Shown here in pieces: positions 1 through 11,010 of a stretch of 64,000 bases of DNA. The first letter of the stretch is position 1, and the number at the start of each line of letters is the position of its first letter. The position numbers and the translations under genes were made by a program. The notes below the pieces were generated by a model that searched no databases, was not told the origin of the DNA, and saw nothing but the letters and a program-made list of their open reading frames with translations. The stretch is from Eumeta japonica (lineage: Eukaryota; Arthropoda; Insecta; Lepidoptera; Psychidae): assembly GCA_005406025.1 (NCBI GenBank), contig BGZK01000540.1, forward strand, positions 62,001 to 126,000, given 5' to 3'.

Positions 1-1237
1 CACATACTATTTGTGAATTGGAAACGACAAACCGCGTAAGTCGAATAAGCTGTTGACGGCTGTGATAAGAGTGTGGCAAACAAACAGAAAACAGGCAGAT
101 ATTTCGTTTTACAACACTTTCGTGTTCAGGGTTGAAATTCACTATATCAACTAGTGTTTGCACAGTTTTAAATTTTCAAGTTCCTGTAGAAATTTAGCCA
201 TGGGATGATTTTTACCTATACCGTCGGTCCGGTCGAGTTGTGCTTTGTCAGAATAAAACAAAAAATACCTTTAAAGGGCTTTTAAAGGGAAAATATTAAA
301 GTTATTCTTTTTCTTTTAATGTCCATGAAAGAAGTTAATGATCATAAAACTAAATTAAAAGTATTATATAATGACAATAATTTTTAAATGTTACTTCTAA
401 ATGTACTTCTTCAGTAGCGTGCCCTAAAAGATATACTCAATTGTTATACGAGATTTGTGATTTGAGAATTTTTTTATTTCATATGTTCTAATTATTCATT
501 AAAATTATAATAATATGTATGGTTTTAATGCGAACAATCAAGTGTAAGTATGTTAAATTTTAAAAAAATTTGAAGAATTGTGTTAACTAAAACTACTTTA
601 CTTAAACTACGCCAATTCCTGTCTAATAATCTATCAACTTTGACCATTTTATTCAATACCTCGACCAAAAACGAAAAAAATTAAAATGATATAATAATCT
701 TATTATTATTATGTATGCTATTTTATAATTATTAATCAATAAAAACAAATCAATAAAATTACGTATTAATTACATATTTTCTTGTTCTCATATTTTAAGG
801 CATTTTTGAGGGACAAACAATTATGCGAACCACCAAAACGAATAGTCATCGTCGTCCATGCGCACTCGCAAGCCGGAAGAGTCGCCATTCGTTGTCGGTG
901 TCTTGGGTAGGAGAAAAACATTTAATAGGAAGGGGATCGGGCCACCGGAACTCTCACACCCGGGACGAATAGCTTCAGTAACTCTCATTATTAATACATT
1001 GCGTACTTAAAGAAGTGAATAAATTTTAATAAAATATATCGCCTTAACAAAAGAGTTACTCCAGCGGGCGTTTATTAGCCATGTGGTTTAATTTAGAAAC
1101 TGTGGTGTTAGAAAAAAAATACCTATCGATTTTAGATAACACTTATGTTTGTCTGTCTCCAATATAATACTTTGATAAAATATTTAGATATTTATATAAA
1201 ATCAAACTCGATTAATGATCGTTATGTACTTTTATAT
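1..1237. other. AT-rich non-coding stretch
   Basis: No supported gene. The stretch is AT-rich apart from a GC-richer island near 830-970, which contains the string AAGCCGGAAGAG that recurs near 42590. No open frame here looks coding. Confidence 0.5.
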
Positions 1238-1500
1238 ATTCGGTGTCTCGGTGGTCCAAAGCGTGGCCTTTGAATCACGGGGGACCGGGGTCGATCTTCA
1301 CTTCGGATGGTTAAACCGATGAGATTTTAACTAAGTCAGATTAGGCCATTGACCCCGTGCTTCGGAGGGCACGTTAAGCCGTCGGCCCCGGACACGTTGA
1401 GGTCGCGTCGGCGGTGGCGGTCGTCTTAGCCCCTCGTTTTGAAAGAACCACACTGTGGGAGGGTGTTTGTGCCCAGACAGTGGAAGATTTCAAACTTGAC
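1238..1500 (+). mobile_element. tRNA-derived SINE, copy 1
   Basis: The head near 1245-1300 has an A-box-like stretch (CGGTGGTCCAAAGCG) and a weakened B box (GGGTCGATC), as in SINEs transcribed by RNA polymerase III. The body (CCGTGC..TCGGAGGGCACGTTAAGCC..TCGGCCCCGG, about 1350-1395) recurs in diverged form near 5955-6000 and 14440-14490, so this is an interspersed family. It is GC-rich against AT-rich flanks. It is not a tRNA gene because no cloverleaf can be closed. Ends are approximate. Confidence 0.7.
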
Positions 1501-2166
1501 ACGTATATGTGCTTTTACCGCTATAAATTGAAATCAACATGCTTGACACTAACCAAACCCGCATATTGTTGACCGAAGGGACAAGTTCAGCAAGTAGTCT
1601 ATCTGATTCACAGATCCTTGTAAAAATAAATAACTACTGTTTTTATTTACAACCAGCGACCCGCAGAGGCCTCGCGCGGGCGACGTACAATATAGTCATA
1701 CCAAATGCTAATCTTATTGTAAATTAGAGCTGTTTGAACTGAAAAGACAATTCTGAGTTTATCATTAGCATTCTTAGTATAAAAACAGTTTCGCCAGTTC
1801 TTTGCCAAATAATGTAACACATTGGATCAAAAATAATTTTTAATTACATAACTACTTTGAGTCTTGTGCAGTTGTATAGTTTTGATGGGTTTAAATTTCT
1901 TGATAATAAAATAGGGGAACCTACTTTTAATATTAATTTTTGTGGCTAAATTCCAGGATATGTCAGGGTATTCAGAAATTCAGTTGGATAATGTACCGCT
2001 TCCATCCTATCCACGACTGTGCCAACTGAGTAGTAGATTTGTGATGATGCTTCAAATTTTTAAAGAATAACATTATAAAGAATGACATATAAACGCTACG
2101 GAGGATTTCGTTTTATAATATGTAGTGATGATTAATTGTGATCACGTGACATTAACAAAAGAAACG

Positions 2167-2212
2167 AATAGGCCTTTTCATCAGAAGGCGCGCGCATGCG
2201 TAGCCGCCATGC
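2167..2212 (+). repeat. left terminal inverted repeat of the SAP-gene element
   Basis: AATAGGCCTTTTCATC is followed by GCGCGCATGCGTAGCCGCCAT. The first 16 bases match the reverse complement of the right end exactly, and the later part matches with gaps. Confidence 0.65.
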
Positions 2213-2256
2213 TGAAATGGCGGGAATTCAAAAGATTCGTACAGTTTTAATGAACA

Positions 2257-2992
2257 ATGGCTGGAAAAGGAATACTATCACCACGAACAAATAAACTATT
2301 GGAAGAAACCATCGATGGTGCTTCACTTATTTATGATTCGATTGAAGCTCATAATTGTGAGCAATTAAAAAGATGGCTAAAATGTCATGGACGTCCACAA
2401 AAAGGGAAAAAAAATGAGCTGATAGAGGTTCGGTATCAATATTTGCTTACTATTTATATATAAAAAAAGTAACATTAACAATTTTATCTTTATCAATCAT
2501 ATTAAGTCATTTGTAATACCGAAAAAAGCAGTTTTTTTAACATGAATGTGACTCATAAAAATATAATTATTAAAATAAGTCATTAATATTTTGAGATTAC
2601 ATATGGCATTATTGATAAGAAAAATGTAAATAGGATATTGAATATTTTTTGTATTTTTATTATAAATAAAATCTTAATGACAAGAGAATATATAAAAAAA
2701 ATATTAAAATTACAGAGTCAAAAATGCAATTAGGAATAATGTACCTGTAGATCAAACAGTTGATAAAGGGAAATGGTTAAATGTCTTGAGCTCACGAAAT
2801 CAAAATCCAAACAATTTGCAAAATAAAATAATAAATTATCCTGACTCTCGGCAACCATTCCCCTCTGACAAAGTGCCTAAAAACTTCAGCTACGGATCTA
2901 TGTATCTTTATCCTGTGACATCATGCATAGAAGACGATAACGCTGACAGTGATTTGGAAAATCGCGATTGTAATAATCGAAGTTTAGTATAA
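2257..2992 (+). CDS. SAP-domain protein, two exons, probably transposon-borne
   Basis: Predicted exons are 2257-2432 and 2716-2992, giving 150 residues. The ATG at 2257 sits in a good context (AACAATGG). The donor is CG|GTATCA and the acceptor TTACAG|A; the join makes an Arg codon and keeps one frame from start to TAA. Residues about 30-66 fit a SAP DNA-binding fold: CEQLKRWLKCHGRPQKGKK, then NELIE, matching the SAP pattern of a helix, a Gly turn and a Lys-rich second helix. A KGKW motif (residues near 78) and an acidic tail (EDDNADSDLE) follow. Similar SAP modules occur at the start of longer insect proteins tied to mobile elements. A nuclear DNA-binding role is inferred. Unspliced reading would stop soon after exon 1. 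Confidence 0.55.
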
Positions 2993-3289
2993 TATCAATA
3001 ATAGAGACAAGACTTTGGAAAATTTATAAAATAATATGTATTGTCTTTGAATGATTTTAGCCGTGTATCACTTTTACATACTCCATAACAACACCCTTTC
3101 GTTGTTCCTTTTCGTACAGTCAACATAATTAAAATGAAATGTAAAAATTTTTTTTTCAATTATATGATTTATTACTTTCTTTTCTTTCAATTTTTTTACA
3201 GTGAAAATGTTTCAACAAAAATTGTTTTATTTTTATTTTTTATGTACGGGCACTTTATCGTGGTTGCTTATCAAAAACTGTACGAAAAA

Positions 3290-3344
3290 GATGGCTGATG
3301 CTAACGCATGCGCACAAAAGAATTTTGAGATGAAAAGGCCTATT
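3290..3344 (-). repeat. right terminal inverted repeat of the SAP-gene element
   Basis: On the minus strand this begins AATAGGCCTTTTCATC and continues to GCGCATGCGTTAGCATCAGCCAT, pairing with the left end at 2167-2212. Confidence 0.65.
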
Positions 3345-5824
3345 GATAGTACCGCACCATAGTGCCTCGTCGAGTTCCAACTGCCGCACTTTCTCGCCTA
3401 GTCTATGATTTCTTATTCTTTTTTTAGCGAATTTTATGTCCCTCTGTGTGTCTTTTTTCGTTCCCACTCTCTATAAGATTATGGTTTATGGTAGCTCGCT
3501 GATTATCGTATTAAACCAGATAATATACACACGACCAGTAAGTACTTCTTATATATAGTCTATGTCAAACGTGAAAAATTACAACCTGAATTATTGTATA
3601 TTAAAATTACGCTGATATAATGTTTAACAATTGCCGGTATTGTTCTTAAACAAATAAATGAACTTTTCATTAATCACGTCGTGAAGTATACGACTGACAA
3701 TAATATACTCAATATAAACGAGTGGAGTCGTGTACAAGCCTATGTATATATAAATAACGCTGCGGCCGTTTGCGTGTTGTAGCCGAGATGGAATTATCAC
3801 ATTGAGCCGACCTTACGCATACAGAGTGATTATTTATAAAATTTATATAACAAAATTACTTTCGCTTCTTGGTTTATTTCCTAGCATTTTATAACTATAA
3901 GCTTACATTTTCAACATTAACTCAATTTTGGTATCATTACAAGACTACACTTAAAAAGATGTACAGTCACCCTTCTTTATATTTCCCATTCAAATTAATT
4001 TACATTTATAATCTTTTTAGATTCGTAAATTATACAAAACTTATCATGGTATCAATTTTATTTCCGTCTGTTTGTCCAGTTTTGATGGCGTCAATTGCTG
4101 TATTATTGATTATATGAATTGCCTATTTTTCATCCCTCAGTAAGATGCCAATAATCGAATTTAGTATACGGTATATAGTTACCGATAACGATATAATGTA
4201 CTGAAAACTCTTGCCCGACGTGAAAAATATATCACGACCGGACATCGAATACGGAAGTCTGCTAAAACCGAATGATGTACCACTCAGGATCGGTTGTGTA
4301 ATAATAATTTTCTTAGACAGATGTATTTCATTTATATATTATATTAACCTAGATACCAAAGTCGTGGTCGCATAAAATCCTTGAAGCACTAAATAGATTT
4401 TTCACCTAGAACATTATTACACCTATGTTAAAGACGTGATTTCTGGAAACGTGTTCGAGTTCTTTAATAAAATAAATAAAGAAAAGTGCTGTAAATATTT
4501 CATTAAAATCGATAAACTATGATGTACTTATGTCGTTTTATTCAAACGTGAGTATAAATAAAATATAAGTGCTTACCTAGATTGTATTATCTGGCAGGTT
4601 TTGCGTACGGGCACCTGGCGTTCCTCGGGTACACTGAAGCTGGGTCCATGGACACGCAGAACTTTGGCCTTTGAGTATACGGAGTTTGGAACTCTCTTAA
4701 AAGACCCGCATAATAAGAGAATGAAAATGGGATGTCATTTTACATGCAAGTCATGACGGCATTGCGGGGCCCTGCGGGGTTGTTCCTCGACCGCCTTCAT
4801 AGAAAACACGAAATTACGTATGTTTAATACGTAGGTGTTTTCTTTAATTTAATAAGATTGTAGTATTTAAAAACCAGAAAGTGTTTTTTTTTTTCATTAT
4901 TTTCAAAATTCGTTTCGCGGATCAGTCGTAGCGAGGGAAAGTTTTGAAGTCGTTCGTCAGTCAAGAATATAAAGCTGATTTAGAAATTATTATAAAAAAT
5001 AATCACTCTGTATGTAGACGAAAACCAAAACAATAATCACAAACAAACCGCTGTTCACAGATGCTTCCAATCTATAAAAAAACGTCCATCCCTTTCGCGC
5101 TGCTCAAACAAGTATACGCCCATCCCTGTCCCTCACCCACGACCCAAAATGGCGCCTGGGACCACGAAATTAATAATTTATAGTTACCTCTAGCTCCTAA
5201 AGTAATTTACTCCCGGGAATAATATATACCCGTAAAATAATTATGGTTTCATTTTAATTTTTTCTGTGGCTGTCAAACGAGCCGCCGCCATCTTGGGTTT
5301 GTGTCTAAAACCGCTCGGAGCCGAAATGACTCTATATTATTATTGCTTTTTTTATTGTCTACGGTATTTATTTTGATTTTGACGTAATACTTTATGGGTT
5401 TCAAAGGTAAGTGGAAGAGATTTTTAACGTCACAGAGATAGTAACAGCGTCGATTCTAAGTAAAAGTGGGAATCTATGTAACCACATATTTTAAAATTAA
5501 TTAGTAACCTTTTCCAGATGATAAAAAATGTGTTTTTTGCTGATCAAAAAATTATATGTTTTTGTTGTTAAAAAAAAAATGGTATGATTCTTATTATCAC
5601 AGTATTTTCTGTGAACGCAGATTATATCTGTCACAAACAATTATATATATATTAAAATTAAATATCTGTCTGTTTGTCATGAACAACTCGTCGAACTGCA
5701 ATTAAATTTTGCATAGAAATACAATAACTATATATAAAGTATCTTTATAGAACTATCAATTCCATTCACTACCTCGTCAGAAGGATATACCTACAGAGCG
5801 ACTCCTCTGCAGGATCAGGCTAGG
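3345..5824. other. non-coding stretch
   Basis: No gene recognised. The open frames are short, AT-driven and without protein-like composition. GC-richer patches near 4600-4790 and 5090-5160 show no gene structure I could support. Confidence 0.4.
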
Positions 5825-6065
5825 CCCTCCAGCTCCTTTGGCTCAGTGGCGAAAAACATCGACTTCAGACCGGAAGGTGCCGGTTCCGATCCTGAAAATT
5901 CGACCACGGAAAATTGACCGATTGGTTATTAATTTGAGTCAAGTTACACCGTTCGCTCCGTGCCTCGAAGAACACATTAAGCCTTCGGTCCCGGTGTCGG
6001 ATCGGTGACGACGGTCGTTAGCGGCCCTCGGGGCCAGCGCGAGGGGCTTAAGATTCAAGTCAAAG
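5825..6065 (+). mobile_element. tRNA-derived SINE, copy 2
   Basis: The head has TGGCTCAGTGGCGAAAA (A-box-like, near 5840) and GGTTCCGATCC (B-box-like, near 5882). The body (CCGTGCCTCGAAGAACAC, then ATTAAGCCTTCGGTCCCGG) matches copy 1, and the following GACGACGGTCGTTAGCGG is shared with the copy near 14500. Ends are approximate. Confidence 0.75.
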
Positions 6066-7689
6066 TTCAAGGGAAAGCTCCTAGGGTTCTTCATTCAAGC
6101 AAAACGATTCAAAATCACACTAGGAAAATTGAACTATATATATAAGAAACTGACAGATCCCACAAAGATACGAACACTACGCGGCGCTAGTGTTGCGCAA
6201 CATCAAATACGTTTTTTTTTAATGGGATTCGTAATAGGACTTATAGAACTAACTAATGAACATTACAAAACATGGATTGAAATCCAGCTCATGAAAAAAA
6301 GGTTAATATTGTATTAAAGCACATTTAAATTATTGCAACACTCTGGCGTCAATGTAAAAACAGATGTTAATTTATGTTATTAATAGAATAAGGAATTCTC
6401 TGTCTTACTTATCTACATGATAATATAGGTTCTTTATAGTTAAACTTGATATAATAAGAAAAATCTAGAATTGAATTTGTGTATTTTCATAATTCTATAT
6501 TTTTTTCAGCAATAGTTGATTTATATTAGTTAACTTTTCAGAATAGTTCCATTTAGCACCAGAGGTCATTTGTTTATTTTTTTATTTTGTATACGTGAAC
6601 ATGTTTAACAGTGAAATATCGATTACCATTCTTAAATTAAGGTAAAATAAATATATGGACAAATTAAATCATTAACAAAATAATAAAAAATAGTAAATGA
6701 TATAAATAAAACATTTGTCACTATTTGAACAAATGTTCATATGCTGACTGCTGATGGCTAGTATGATATTAAAAAAATATATTGATTTATTTTTAAATTT
6801 TTCTGTTTATATTCCTGAATATTTAGGGGTGGGTAGGCATGGACCGACATATATCCGAAACGGTGAATTTGCAATAAATATAACGCCCTATAATACTGTA
6901 TGAAATCTGAATATTTTTTTTTTCACGACAAACATATCGCGACAGCCGTCAAGATAGGCAATCAGCAGCCGGCGCGGCCGGACGCCGACGATGATTCCGT
7001 AGCGGGAACCCTAAATCACGCCGTGTTTCCGAACCCTAACGCTAATCGTTCCATCTCTATTGAGCATCGCGGCCGTCATTACGCGGCGCGCGTGAGATAG
7101 TTTCACGCAGCCGGCCCGGCTCGGGTAGGCTCTACGCGAGCCGCGTTAGCTACGTCAGACGTGATGCCTCATTTCTTTCGATGCTTCATTTCTTTCTACA
7201 CGAAATGGAGTCGGTGTAGTTTTAAGAACGCACCGCCGTCTCTGGATATCGATTCGGGTTCCGTAGCCGTGTATTTTAATTTAGTTGAATTCGATAAGTC
7301 ATCGATCGCGATTGGCAAAGTACGACCCGTCAGCTTTTGAATAAAAAACGACGCGCTGCCGAGTCGTGCGCAATTTTACGATATATAATTTGTTTGCTTT
7401 ACCGTTTTTTGAATTAGAAACGAAAACATTTACAAAAAGAAATTTTGTTTAAAATTAAAAACATTATTTTGAACTAATAACAAATTACATATGTCGTACA
7501 AGCAGTAGCCTTATTTCATCCCAATTAAAATTAAAAATTTAGGAATTTATGCATAGAGAATAAAAGGATTTTAAAATCAACGCAATAATTAATGTATGCC
7601 ATCGTTGTGGTATAACCATTAAAACGCAAGTGCGAAATCATAGATTATAATGTGTCTTTGTATTTACTAAGCAACGATTGACCTTCCAG
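6066..7689. other. non-coding stretch with a GC-rich island
   Basis: AT-rich except 6935-7160, which is dense in CG dinucleotides (for example CGGCGCGGCCGGACGCCGACG). A 66-codon open frame crosses it but has no recognisable motif, so I do not call a gene. The island could be a promoter or first exon of an unseen gene, or an unmethylated repeat. Confidence 0.35.
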
Positions 7690-7830
7690 AAGTAAGCCAC
7701 AAACATACTAGACACACTATTTTAAACAAATATCTATGGTCGCTATGGTCAGACCAAGCTCACAATGGAATCGGATCTGACTTGTAGACTCTGCGGAGGA
7801 CAAGAACCGGAGTCATTTAAAAAGTACATA
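7690..7830 (+). mobile_element. small LINE C-terminal fragment
   Basis: The plus strand near 7766-7820 reads MESDLTCRLCGGQEPES. The CRLCG...E pattern resembles the Cys/His knuckle at the C terminus of RNase-H-type or R1/I-like LINE proteins. Only about 40 codons are legible and they end in decay. A chance match is possible. Confidence 0.3.
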
Positions 7831-8282
7831 CAAAACTGACGATGAGTAGTTTACCCGGTCGACCGCATAAGAGGAACATCACTATTTCTTATAATATTTC
7901 GTTATTGTGAATCTATTTTAAGTCTCATCCCTAGAAACCTGTTCTTTGTTCGCTTATTTTCTTCTTCTTCTAATACATCATTTGAAAGTACTGAAGTAAG
8001 CGGTCAGCGCCCGTCTATTCGTGGCTCGGGCCGACCTCATCAACTGCTAGAAGAATACGAATACAGCCTGTATTGTAAATTACGATTTAGGTAAAGGTTG
8101 TACTGTCTTTGAGCGAGCGTCAGTCTTAAATCACTGAACGTATCACCATCGGATTTCGGAAATTCGACGACAAATCGTATGTGAAAGGTTCTGGACTGAA
8201 CATTTCTAATTCCATGCACCCTTCATCGTTTATTTTATTCACTCATAACGCCCAGCGAAGCGGCCAGGTGACGGGTATTGTG

Positions 8283-8545
8283 GCAGGTTTCAATAACACC
8301 GCTGTGAATGTATACACACCGTTTCAGCTCGGCTAGGAGACTGCTGACGATGGTCGTCAGTCGGTATGATAACAGGGACCGGAACAGACGGCTTATAAAC
8401 TACTGACCGGGGCGCGAAGCGGGCGGCTTCGCATTCGACTTGATAACTCATCGATTGCTCAAGATTAGAATCGAACCCTATGTATTGTAGTTTGAAGGCG
8501 ACGAGGTGACCACTGTGCGGCCCCGGCTCTGCTTTGTGTCGGATG
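8283..8545 (-). mobile_element. tRNA-derived SINE on the minus strand
   Basis: Read on the minus strand from about 8525, there is GCACAGTGGTCACC (A-box-like), then GGTTCGATTC near 8470, a perfect B box, with spacing typical of a tRNA-derived SINE head. A GC-rich body runs to about 8290. A 90-codon open frame across this segment is a by-product of the repeat. Confidence 0.6.
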
Positions 8546-9129
8546 TTGAAGATATCGAACATCGATGAACTATATATTAAAAAGCGTCACTGTTATTGTA
8601 ACAAAGCTTCGTGAATCCATTTTGGTTTCATTTTTTTTTTGTCATTTTGTTGTCTTCCATGTAAAACCGATTCTTCGCCAGCGGCACTTCGAGCTTCAAA
8701 CATAATTTAATTGTCAATAAACATTTCTTATATATTTTCAATATGCTTTGGGAAAACATCTGTTTTGTTGAATTTTATAATAAATATAAAAAAAAAACAG
8801 ATATTATTTCTCTTATATATGTCCTCAATTGACTACCTTTGTGCCATGATTGATTTGAATTTCCACATATTAAATATACGTGATTTTATTTTTAATACAA
8901 TATAAATCACATTTCAAAACAGATGTCACACAAATCGATAACAATTATCAGTATTTGCATAATTAAACATAGCGTTTATGGACTTTATTTTTGTTTATTC
9001 ATATAGTACATATATAATTATCCGTCTTATATTTAATCATAAATATTTTTTTAAATTAATAAAAATTTTCGACTGCATATTATGTTTGTAACGTCACCAG
9101 AATTCGAAGCGGTGGTCACTCTTACAACA
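8546..9129. other. AT-rich non-coding stretch
   Basis: Nothing recognised beyond short AT-driven open frames. Confidence 0.4.
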
Positions 9130-9720
9130 CGCCCGCTATTTATATACAACACTAGCGTCGCGCCCACGGCTCCGCCCGCGTGGACATAGAACGAACACCT
9201 CCACCTTGTATATCGACCGTGCACGCTTCCAATCACGTTCCCAATCATCGTCCATTATCCATTCCGATCTCGGTTTCGCTCTCGGTGTCAATTTGTCTCA
9301 CCCTTGATTCCAATCGCGTTCCTGCTTTTATTTCCGTACCAGGTCTCGATTTAAGAATATTCCGATCGCGTTCCCGCTCTAGTTTCCGGTCCTGCTCCCA
9401 ATCCCGATCTAGGTACTGCCCATCGTTCAGATTCCGATCACGCTATTGAATCCGATTTTATACTCGATTTCGATCTTAGTCCCGTCGCTGATTCGGATCC
9501 CTTCCGGTCTCGGCTCTCGACTTAACTTCCGGTCCCGCTTATGAATTCCATTCCGCTATCGTCAGGGTTCCAGTATGAACGAAGCCGTGGTAAATGCCGG
9601 TATCCAAATGAAATGTAGGATGTATTACTGAGGGATAGTGTAGCTTTTTATGAACGAAAACATTTTTAGAATCGGCTCAACAGAACAAATGCTGGTTTTT
9701 TCCCGCCCAGTCTATAATCT
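9130..9720 (+). repeat. interspersed repeat with a pyrimidine-rich TTCCGATC tract, copy 1
   Basis: It starts with a GGCTCCGCCCGCGTGGACAT block, then about 330 bp of degenerate units built from ATTCCGATC, GTCTCG and TCCCGCT. It ends with ACGAAGCC...GGGATAGTGTAG near 9580-9650. The same head and tail blocks appear at 10190-10380, so this is a dispersed family. A related tract lies at 55020-55205. Open frames of 65-90 codons on both strands follow from the low-complexity composition. Confidence 0.6.
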
Positions 9721-10179
9721 CTGACGAATCGGCCGAACAGTATGGCAGCGCATAAAATACGAAAAAACTAATATTGATTTTTGTATACTATATTACAGAT
9801 TTACAGAACGTATGCATTCATTTCACATCACAACCAAAAACCGATAGCGAGATACGTGTAAAGCCTAAAATAATAACACACAAATAATTTTAAAGTATGT
9901 CATAAACCTATTTGAATAACACGTGATACGTAATAATCCTTTAATGATTTAAAGCCTACTCAATTCTTATAATTGTATTGCGCTAAAACTTCTTTAAGGG
10001 CGAAGTGAGAGTGAAACACTCTTTTTTGGATAAAAGCAAAGTCCAGTAAGACCTATAGTGCGTTTGCGCACTTATTACATTCATAATTTGGATTTAGAAT
10101 TTGTCGCCGAACAATTAAGAGTTATACAAATTAAAAGTGGCCAGTATTTAAAAACGGCGACTTCATATACTGGTCCGAA

Positions 10180-10420
10180 ATATGTTTATTAATAAATGGC
10201 TTTCCGCTCGCGGTTTCGCCCATGCAGACATAAAACGTATCCCTTTATCTTTCATACAGAAAGGCCTATCTGTCAACGCCGATCCCGTTCACGGTTCATT
10301 TTGTACGAAGCCAGGACAAACGCTAGTATTCAATTAAAATATAGGTCATATCAATACGGGATAGTGTAGTTTTCTACGCATGAAAGAATTTTCATACATT
10401 ACATTACCCCACCACTACCC
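10180..10420 (+). repeat. interspersed pyrimidine-rich family, copy 2
   Basis: It shares GCTCGCGGTTTCGCCCATGC..ACATAAAACG at the head, a short GATCCCGTTC tract, and the tail ACGAAGCC..GGGATAGTGTAG with the copy at 9130-9720. It is much shorter because the tract is contracted. Confidence 0.55.
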
Positions 10421-10529
10421 CCTCCTAATTATAATTTATTTCCTGACATCCAATTTAAGTGAATCAAATTCTATATACTGCTTCGAACTGTAGCAGTAAT
10501 AGATAACAGAATATAGATACGGATAACAG

Positions 10530-10554
10530 TATATATATATATATATATATATAT
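10530..10554. repeat. (TA)n microsatellite
   Basis: About 12 uninterrupted TA units, directly next to a perfect hairpin at 10559-10614. Confidence 0.95.
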
Positions 10555-10558
10555 TAAG

Positions 10559-10614
10559 GTTTTAACGGCTATATAGAGCAGGCTATACATACGGCTCTAT
10601 ATAGCCGTTAAAAC
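10559..10614. repeat. perfect 21-bp inverted repeat (hairpin)
   Basis: The left arm at 10559-10579 (GTTTTAACGGCTATATAGAG plus C) is the exact reverse complement of the arm at 10594-10614, with a 14-base loop. It could be a miniature foldback element or a hairpin transcript. Nothing in the sequence decides between them. Confidence 0.85.
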
Positions 10615-10779
10615 TGCATTAAAATCTGATCAGTAATTTCAGAGACGTACGCGAACAGACAGACGGACAGATAAAAAATTTGAAAACGGTGGTTTACTTT
10701 ATTGTTACCTTTCTAATCGTGCCCTCTCTCTCTATAATACCCACCTTCAATATACAGACACACAGTCCTCTCCTATTTT

Positions 10780-11010
10780 ATTATATATATAGATTTTTTT
10801 TAATGACTAGCTGCATCGCCGGCTCCGTCCGCACAGTTATAAGGTGAATTCCTTATTTTTCCTATACATCACTCTCTTTGTACGCTGCATGCAGATAAGC
10901 AGATAATAAATTATTTTAATATTAATCACTTTTTCATTTACTAGTTTTTCCCTCCGGCAGCGCCCGGGTGGATTTAGAACGAATTACTTCATTTTTTTAT
11001 ATAGAGCTAT
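10780..11010 (+). repeat. fragments of the pyrimidine-rich repeat family head
   Basis: Two head-like blocks, CATCGCCGGCTCCGTCCGCAC near 10815 and GGCAGCGCCCGGGTGGATTT near 10955, resemble the GGCTCCGCCCGCGTGGACAT start of the copy at 9130. Each is followed by ACGAAT/GTGAATT..CTT sequence. They are decayed copies. Confidence 0.4.

Larger units (their letters stand above)
2167..3344 (+). mobile_element. 1.18-kb element with terminal inverted repeats and a SAP-domain gene
   Basis: The ends are inverted copies of each other. The left end reads AATAGGCCTTTTCATC from 2167, and its exact reverse complement ends at 3344. After a gap the homology resumes with GCGCATGCG and GCC..CCAT/AGCCAT blocks, making imperfect inverted repeats of roughly 45-55 bp. 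A two-exon gene for a small SAP-domain protein lies inside. No clear target-site duplication is visible next to either end. The layout suggests a DNA transposon or a shortened derivative of one. No catalytic transposase domain is visible, so it may depend on another element or be an internal deletion product. Confidence 0.6.

Noticed and set aside
1245..1310. Possible tRNA gene
   Set aside because: A- and B-box-like strings are present but acceptor and anticodon stems do not form; it is a SINE head.
8290..8562. A 90-codon minus-strand open frame
   Set aside because: It lies within a tRNA-derived SINE with a clear B box.
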